Part shown: positions 58,127-64,000 of the stretch, in pieces
Numbering within the stretch: the first letter of the stretch is position 1
Layout: the number at the start of each line of letters is the position of its first letter
DNA from: Talinum fruticosum
Lineage: Eukaryota; Streptophyta; Magnoliopsida; Caryophyllales; Talinaceae
Direction: 5' to 3'
Assembly: GCA_021018815.1 (NCBI GenBank)
Contig: JAITYX010000102.1
Span: forward strand, 1,116,001-1,180,000
DNA length: 64,000 bases
Notes under the pieces: generated by a model
What the model saw: the letters and a program-made list of their open reading frames with translations, nothing else
Databases searched by the model: none
Told to the model about the DNA's origin: nothing
Program-made: the position numbers and the translations under genes

Positions 58127-59455
58127 TAAAGCTGGGCAATAGGTCGGGTCGGGTCGGGTTCGTGTTCATGTTGAACTTAAACGGGTTGAAAATAGCCAAA
58201 CTCGAACCTGATCAAACGGGTCGGAATTGCTAACCTGAACCGTTTATCAATTAAACGAGTTGACTCGAACTTAACCTATTTAACTAACTTGATAAAAATA
58301 TAAATTTAAAACAAAAAATAACACATTTCCAAACTTGTTTCCTGTTCAAGCGATGAGCATTTAACAAATTACAAACCAACTTGAAATTGTCTAAATTCGA
58401 ATTACAGTTGCATACAAACATAGATAACATAAATAGTTCAACCTCGGCAACTTCTTCCCCATTTGAGTCCAAATCGATTGGAACCGAATCACCATCTATT
58501 GTACGTACACTCTACCTTCAATAAATTACTGAAATACACATCAATAACTAAATAAACAAAACTAAGGATGAATAGAAAGATAAATGAATTAGATGAGACA
58601 ATTCACCATAATTTAGAGTCGAGAGTGAGAAATATCTACAGATCTCAAGTAAGATAATAAAGAAAGAAGACAAATTACTTTGCATTCAATTGCCGGAAAA
58701 GAACGAAATACAAATATAAAGTAAGATCGGAACCGAATGAACAAAGAGAAAGAGAGAGATCCTTACCGCAGCAAGAAAACCGCCGGAAATATAAGTGTAG
58801 ATCGAAAATATAGAAGAGAGGCGAGCGACTTAGGAGAGAGAGGGATGAAGGGCCGAGATGTAAGAGGGATGAAGGGAGAGCGAGCTATCGGAGAGCGACC
58901 GAGAAGGAAGAGAGACAAGAGGCGAGCGACTATAGAGCGAGAGTGATGAAGAGAGGGCAAGCTACCGGCGAGCGACCGAGGAGAAAGAGAGATAGAGGCG
59001 AGCGAGCACCATGGAAGCGAGAGAGAGAAGAGGCAAGAGTATCTCGGAAGATAAGTACGACCGAGATAAGGAGTTAGGGTTTAGTTGCTTCATTTATATA
59101 GCTAGGGTTTTTCAAAGTTAAATGGGCTATTTGTATTTGGTAGACCTAAATTAGGAATTGCCCCAAAATTTCAATTCCCTAAAAATTTAAAAGCCGAATT
59201 TTCAATTCCCCTTAAAAATCAATACTAAACAAATAAAAGGTAAACGGTAAACGGTAAAGGTCCATCTATTTAATCCAATTAATTAATCGTGTTAAATAGG
59301 TATTTTTTGTGTCAAAATTCTCAACCTTAACCTAACACATTTATTTAAATGTCAACCCATTTACGTAAACGTGTTGAAAATTTTCACCCAAATCCGCCTA
59401 ACTTCGTGTCGGGTTCGGGTCGGTAATCGTCTCGGGTCAGATTTTCCTAGCTCTA
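58127..59455. mobile_element. hAT-type element, non-autonomous
   Basis: 1,329 bp with ends TAAAGCTGGGCAA and, reverse-complemented, TAGAGCTAGGAAA, followed inward on both sides by GGGTCGGGTCGGGT-type sequence. The flanks CATATAAT (58119-58126) and CCTATGAT (59456-59463) agree in six of eight bases, as expected of an old 8 bp duplication. No hAT transposase was recognised. The purine-rich block 58735-59030 keeps a frame of 69 codons open (Arg/Glu-rich); this is compositional. Confidence 0.75.
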
Positions 59456-59609
59456 CCTATGATGATTGTTGTAATGTTGAACCATTGTTAGAAGTAATCT
59501 GTTATCAAGGTTATTGACTTACAACAATGCTCACCTAGATAATGATTGTCAACCGTTCTTAGAAGTCATTTATTACTCGTTATTAAAGACCATTCTTATA
59601 GTAGTGAGG

Positions 59610-59833
59610 GGATTTTGAATAAGAAGACATAAAATAGAAAAAATTATGAAAACAAGCTATAAACAATTAAATAGAGCTGCCAGTAGTAGTTTTGCTCAAA
59701 TTTACATAACTAATGGTATCTTTGAATAAAAACATAATTCGATGGAAAAATTGAATTTTTCATAAAGTTAAGTGACATATGATTCGAGTATTTCCTGGAC
59801 AGTTCCATCTCACCCACCACGTTACTAGCCAAC
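59610..59833. other. AT-rich intergenic DNA
   Basis: No gene or repeat was recognised between CACTA-3 and element E. Confidence 0.4.
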
Positions 59834-60383
59834 TGTGTCTAATCGAGTCGGATAAAGGAGATATCGGCCCAATCCAACCCTTAATGGGCCAGGTAAAAAC
59901 CCAAAGCCCACTAAGGCTAGGGTTTCCCTAAACCATGATAATTTACTATTTTACCCCTTTAAAATCTCCTATAAATACACATCATTTCCTAACCCTAAGG
60001 GGACATGTTCATATTCCACAAATCTCATATTTCTCATAATCTCCCAAGCTTCTAAACTATCAAGCTCCCAAGCTCTCAACGTTCATCAAAATTCATCAAC
60101 ATTCATCCTAAGAACTTCCATCTTTGGAAAACTTCTTCACTCCCAAGGAATCCCCCACGCACATCGAGGAAGATTTCTTCAATCCTTTCAATCAAGTTAA
60201 ACACTAACTTGAGCATCGGAGGGCGTTCCCGGGATCCACTACCCGGGGTTTCGCCTTTTGCAGGTTAAAGCGGTCGCCACGCAAAATCTGATCGATCGTA
60301 CCACGTCCTCGGAATCGGAGCGGTAAATCCTTCCTCTCTCCGAATCATCATCCACATCATCAACTCGGTTTTCTCCGGAAACA
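59834..60383 (+). repeat. element E 5' LTR, left end uncertain
   Basis: Ends GGAAACA just before the PBS. A TATA box, CTATAAATAC, lies at 59969-59978. The start TGTGTCTAAT at 59834 is a guess based on TG and a plausible length; the partner LTR that would fix it is not in the window. Confidence 0.5.
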
Positions 60384-60405
60384 GTTTGGCGCCATCTATG
60401 GGGAG
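60384..60405 (+). promoter_or_regulatory. element E primer-binding site
   Basis: TTTGGCGCCATCTATGGGGA, of the TGGCGCC...GGGGA kind found right after Tat-type LTRs. Confidence 0.75.
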
Positions 60406-60416
60406 GAAGGTAGCAT

Positions 60417-61320
60417 ATGGTGGCCGGTGGCATTCGATCCCGATCCAAGATGACGCGCGACACGACCAACCCACCGGTTCCTCACCTTCATCGTTCAATG
60501 CCTACGGAGGGCCAATCCCGCGACGCTCCTCAAGCCGAGGATGCGGAATCATCTCGGTGGTTTACCGGCAACCGCCACACCGGCCGGAGGGGTACGCCAC
60601 CCTAGGGGCTCTTGAGAACTTAATAGAGACCCTTAAAACGATCGTCGCACAACAAGTGCAAGAGCAGAGTGCGAGCCACCATGGAACAGCGCATGCCAAT
60701 CATGCCCTTCCACTATGCATCAACTCCTGAGTACGGCACAAACCCCTGGAAAGGTCAGCCTGTTGGCTACTTATCGGGTGTGATGCCCTTCCATGCAGCC
60801 CCGGAACAATCAAGCGAGGCACCAAGCTGCGCTTGCTCTCGAGCAGCCAAGTGTCCTCCCAACAAGGCGTCACGAAGAAGGCGATGCCCGAGGGATTATC
60901 AAGGCAAAGAAAGCCCTCCATAAAGCCAACGAGAATATTGCAACTTCGGACATGGCCTCGACCCCTATGCTACCCACGGCGGGCGTTCGCCTGGTTCGAG
61001 GATCATGGTGACGCCCTTGCCCCAAACACGGAGCGAGGACCCCACAGGAGCAAAAGGTCCGCTAGTCCTACACGATCGGCTACACGTAGGCTGCAATTCT
61101 CGACGAGCCTACAATGCTCCAAGGCGCGACCAAGAGTGATCCGACGTCCTGGAGCGAGAGCGATCAAGAGAAAGGCGTCATGAGCAATCAAACCCAAAGG
61201 GTCCCGAGAAGTCGAGAGAGGACTAGGTGCACTCCTCCTTAATCCGAGAGGAGGAAGAGTCCTTCCACGATGGAAGTTCCATGCCACCAACCTCGCGCCA
61301 TTTTCAACACTCCATTTTCG
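60417..61320 (+). pseudogene. element E gag N-terminal region
   Basis: Begins MVAGGIRSRSKMTRDTTNPP near the PBS, in the position of the gag start. Pro/Ala/Arg-rich pieces in three alternating frames follow (for example MPFHYASTPEYGTNPW and HRSKRSASPTRSATRRLQFS). I recognise no domain in this part. The alternation of frames without a clear choice shows many indels. Confidence 0.5.
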
Positions 61321-61329
61321 AAGAAGATT

Positions 61330-62050
61330 ATGAATGCTCCCCGAATAAAAAAGATAAAAGTCCCAAACATCGACCCATACAATGACACAACCGATCCCGA
61401 AGATCACCTGGCGTACTATAAGTCTCATATGTACGTGTAGGACGGGGACGATACAACCTACGGCCGATTCTTCCCTGCTACACTCGAAGGGAGTCGCGCA
61501 GAAATGGTTGAGCAATCTTCCTCAAGGGAGCATCTCTTCCTTTGAAAAGCTATGCGAGAAGTTCGTTACGCAATTTATCGCAAGTTGCAAGCGAAGAAGA
61601 CCGAGCATCCACCTCTCCAAGATTAAGCAAGGGAGAAACGTGACCCTTAAGGACTATGTCCGAAGGTTTCATGGAGAGGCCAACCTTATCTCCAAGCTGC
61701 AAGACGGAGTCGCACACTGCCTTCCTTAACGGACTCGAAGCGGAAGATTCAAATTTTCCCTCGCTGAACAAAAGGTATCCACCTTAGCAAAAGCACTCCG
61801 AAAGTCGGCGACTTTATTCGGAGCCACGGAGATCTGCGTGGAGGAAGGAGATGAAATCGGGAAGAAAGGAGGAGATGGAAAATTTAAACCTCGAAATGAA
61901 GTGGACCACCGCTTCAACGCTAACCCCAAAGTATTCTGATGGAGATCAAAGGGCATCCCATGCTCAAGAAACCATCTCCCATGTCCACACCTGCAAAAGT
62001 GCGAGCTTCCAACAAATATTACGAACTCCATGAACAAATCGGACACAACA
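61330..62050 (+). pseudogene. element E gag capsid region
   Basis: KIKVPNIDPYNDTTDPEDHL followed by AYYKSHMYV is the conserved start of the Ty3/gypsy gag domain in Tat elements. Then, in other frames, the GVAQKWLSNLPQGSISSFEK block with LCEKFVTQF, and LSKIKQGRNVTLKDYVRRFH follow the usual order. A final segment reads GLEAEDSNFPSLN-like. At least three frame changes are present. Confidence 0.82.
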
Positions 62051-62289
62051 CTACGAGTGTCGCGCGTTAAAGAAGGCGCTTAGGGAGTTGGCGGATAACG
62101 GGCAAATTGATCCTTTTCTCAAAAAGGTACTCATGGAGCACAAGGAGGTTCTTCAAGGCAGGGATATGAGCACTATGATGATGATGATGCTACTAAGATT
62201 GTAGCCACCATCGGCTGGAGGATTTTGCGGGGGCACGACCCTCTCTTCCTGGAAGGCTCACCTCGGGAGCGCTCAACAAGTCCCGATCA

Positions 62290-62800
62290 CCGGCCAGCCT
62301 CCACCTGTGAAGGTGCCCACGGTGACCTTCGGAGAACAAGATTTGAAAGGCATGGTCGCCCCACATGAGGATCCTTTGGTTATCACACTCGAATATTTTG
62401 GACGCCATAGTCCGCGAGGTCCTTATCGACACGGGGAGCTTGGTAGATGTCATCACCATGGAATGCTTAAGTCAGCTGAAGTATACCCCTCATAATTTTA
62501 TTTCCCTTATCAATTCCGTCATCGGATTCGGAGGGTAGACGATACACCCCATAGGCATGATCCGCCTACCAATCATGGTTGGAGAGAAGGTCGAGCATCG
62601 AAACATCGAAGTGAAATTCCTAGTGATTGACATCCCTATAATGTCATCATTAGACGTCCCACCCTCAACCGGATCAAAGCGGTCGTCGCTCCATACCTTC
62701 TCCTCATGAAGTATGAGCTTGATGATGGATCCGTAGGTGAGATCTATGGAGACCAAAAGACCGCACGTGAGTGCTATGTGGTGAGCCTTCGACCTTTAAT
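62290..62800 (+). pseudogene. element E aspartic protease
   Basis: VTFGEQDLKGMVAPHEDPLV, then after a shift DAIVREVLIDTGSLVDVITM with the active-site Asp-Thr-Gly-Ser intact. Next are VIGFGG, PIGMIRLPIMVGEKVEH and EVKFLVIDIP. After a further shift come GEIYGDQKTARECYVVSLRP. The order matches Tat-type proteases. A stop follows VIGFGG. Residues after 62800 do not continue into a recognisable polymerase. Confidence 0.85.
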
Positions 62801-62899
62801 GGAGAAGCGAAAGAGGAGGGGAAGACTCAAAATGATCACAAGGGCAACAAGCTAAAGGCGGAGCCCCAACCAAAGTCTCCGAGATGATAATGGTGTACT

Positions 62900-64000
62900 T
62901 TACCACCATAGAAGATCATGTCAAGGTCCGGCTTGCGCCTCCCAAAGACATCGAACTCATGAGATAGTGGTGCTTATATAAATAGTTCAAGCTCATTGTC
63001 CGGCGTGTGGGCCTTTCTTTAAAGACCAACCAAACCTCGGTCCCAGAGATTTTGTAAAGGAATCACCCACGAATGACACGACTTTTCCGAAAGCGCTCAA
63101 CGGGGCACACATTCCTCTTTTACGTATGGACTTCAATCTTTTATTAATACAACGAGCAAGCTTTCCGCATCTTTACATCTCACACTTTACTTTAGGACGG
63201 TCTTGGGGGCACGAATAGGGGCTAATATGAACCCCTAGAGCGTCTAAGCCCTCGGTTCCTTTTGTTGTATTTTCTTAACTTTGTCAAAGTTAGAAGAAGG
63301 AGGGGCTAATATGACCCCCTAAGGTAGCTACGTTGCTAGTTTCTTTCGTTGTATGTTTTTCATTGCGCCGATTTTGGGGGCAACACCGGGGCTAATACAA
63401 TCCCCTAGGACGGCCAAGTTGTAAAACTCAAAGAAGACCCAACTATGATGAAAGGTGATCATGTACCCCAAGGGGCAAGAAAGCAAAAATCGGCAACAAT
63501 AAAAAGAAGTAACGAGGCAAGTAAGCATTGAGTAAGCGTCCAACAAGCATAAATCAAGGATGAGTTGAAGATAAAAGTTCAAACAAAACGAATCTAAAGT
63601 AGCAAAGTATCAAGTCATATGGCACGTAGGACATCAAAAATAACTCATATCCCACGAAGAGTCATGGAAAGGGGCCAATCCTCGGAGCCATCTTTGAGAT
63701 CCTCGTCAACACCATCATCCTCGGGGATTTCCCCCTCCTCCGGTGCTTCCTTCTCAAGGATGGACACAGCCGGAGAGCTTGACTCCAAAGTGAGACCTTC
63801 AAAGTGAGACCTAGGCGTAAGACAAGTAAATGCCAAACATGAAGAGATCGACTATGGTTTTCGGATGCGTACATTCATCAAAAGAAGGCCTTTTGGACGA
63901 AAAATATTGAGCGTACGCGACTCGATAAGCAAAGACCCCATAAGATCATAAAGGATCCCTAAGAGACATCACTTAAGCTCTCGAGTCACCAAAAAAAGCG
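62900..64000 (+). other. element E sequence after the protease
   Basis: No polymerase or integrase recognised. Three related blocks, GGGGCTAATATGAACCCCT (63213), GGGGCTAATATGACCCCCT (63303) and GGGGCTAATACAATCCCCT (63389), each lie about 90 bp apart after a TTGGGGGCA or similar G-run. From 63420 to the end the sequence is mixed, with Ser/Pro-rich open frames on both strands at 63619-63874 that I cannot assign. Confidence 0.5.

Larger units (their letters stand above)
54158..59606. mobile_element. CACTA-3: non-autonomous CACTA transposon containing two others
   Basis: Ends are CACTACTACAGTAATG and, reverse-complemented from the right, CACTACTATAAGAATG. The three-base duplication AGG flanks it (54155-54157, 59607-59609). 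Subterminal sequence repeats AACAATGGTT, ACTACGGTTCTT and AACCATTGT units. Without CACTA-2 and the hAT element it is about 1.6 kb. No transposase was recognised, so it is non-autonomous and of a different family from CACTA-1 and -2. Confidence 0.92.
59834..64000 (+). mobile_element. element E: Tat-type gypsy retrotransposon, runs off the right edge
   Basis: Order: short LTR, PBS, gag, aspartic protease, then non-coding sequence with short repeats to the window end. No reverse transcriptase or integrase follows the protease within the 1.2 kb that remain, although they belong there in autonomous elements. The copy is therefore probably internally deleted or non-autonomous. All frames are broken. 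The right LTR is outside the window. Confidence 0.75.

Noticed and set aside
58737..58960. Arg/Glu-rich frame and its minus-strand partner
   Set aside because: Both come from a purine-rich stretch in the hAT-type element.

Overview
This is plant nuclear DNA, probably from a eudicot. It is AT-rich and non-coding, with Ty3/gypsy LTR retrotransposons of the Athila and Tat types, a plant L1-type LINE, CACTA and hAT DNA transposons, and solo LTRs. I see no intact host protein gene, tRNA, rRNA or CRISPR array. Nearly all of the window is layered transposable elements, and almost every long reading frame is a decayed piece of one. Family names come from reading motifs by eye; no database search was run.

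Layout. 1-1,741: low-copy-looking DNA with a possible 5' UTR exon of a leftward gene. 1,742-11,757: an element with long inverted arms, whose right arm is amplified to seven tandem copies of about 408 bp; a 6.2 kb LINE (2,157-8,365) with an 11 bp target-site duplication (TSD) sits inside it. 12,225-51,279: element A, a non-autonomous LTR retrotransposon. Its 3' LTR is cut into three pieces by a solo LTR (18,730-20,331) and by element B (20,583-51,069), an Athila-type retrotransposon. A second, unrelated solo LTR (15,264-16,595) lies in A's interior. Inside B are another solo LTR of the first family in opposite orientation (21,694-23,220), a CACTA element (25,047-27,266), a second Athila-type element C (28,014-38,402) with a truncated 5' LTR, and a remnant D of a Tat-type element (38,403 to about 42,630). 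An hAT MITE (35,994-36,365) lies in C's 3' LTR. 51,280-54,157: flanking DNA with a second long inverted-repeat element whose left arm is partly duplicated. 54,158-59,606: a CACTA element containing a second CACTA (55,595-58,076) and an hAT-like element (58,127-59,455). About 59,834 to the end: a Tat-type element E with an LTR, gag and protease, running off the right edge.

Inferred order of events: A inserted first. B then entered A's 3' LTR, D entered B's pol, and C entered D's gag. One deletion with its scar at 28,013/28,014 then removed part of B, the left side of D and the first 1.5 kb of C's 5' LTR. Solo LTRs and DNA transposons landed at various later times. The TSDs supporting these boundaries were read directly: TCAAA/CCAAA, CTTTG, GATAA, GGGAA, TGT, TTA, AGG, CTCACAGC, CATATAAT/CCTATGAT and ATCACAAAGGT.

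The most unusual structures are the two elements with amplified inverted arms, the head-to-head pair of solo LTRs, and the deletion scar through three nested elements. I found no convincing new cellular system.
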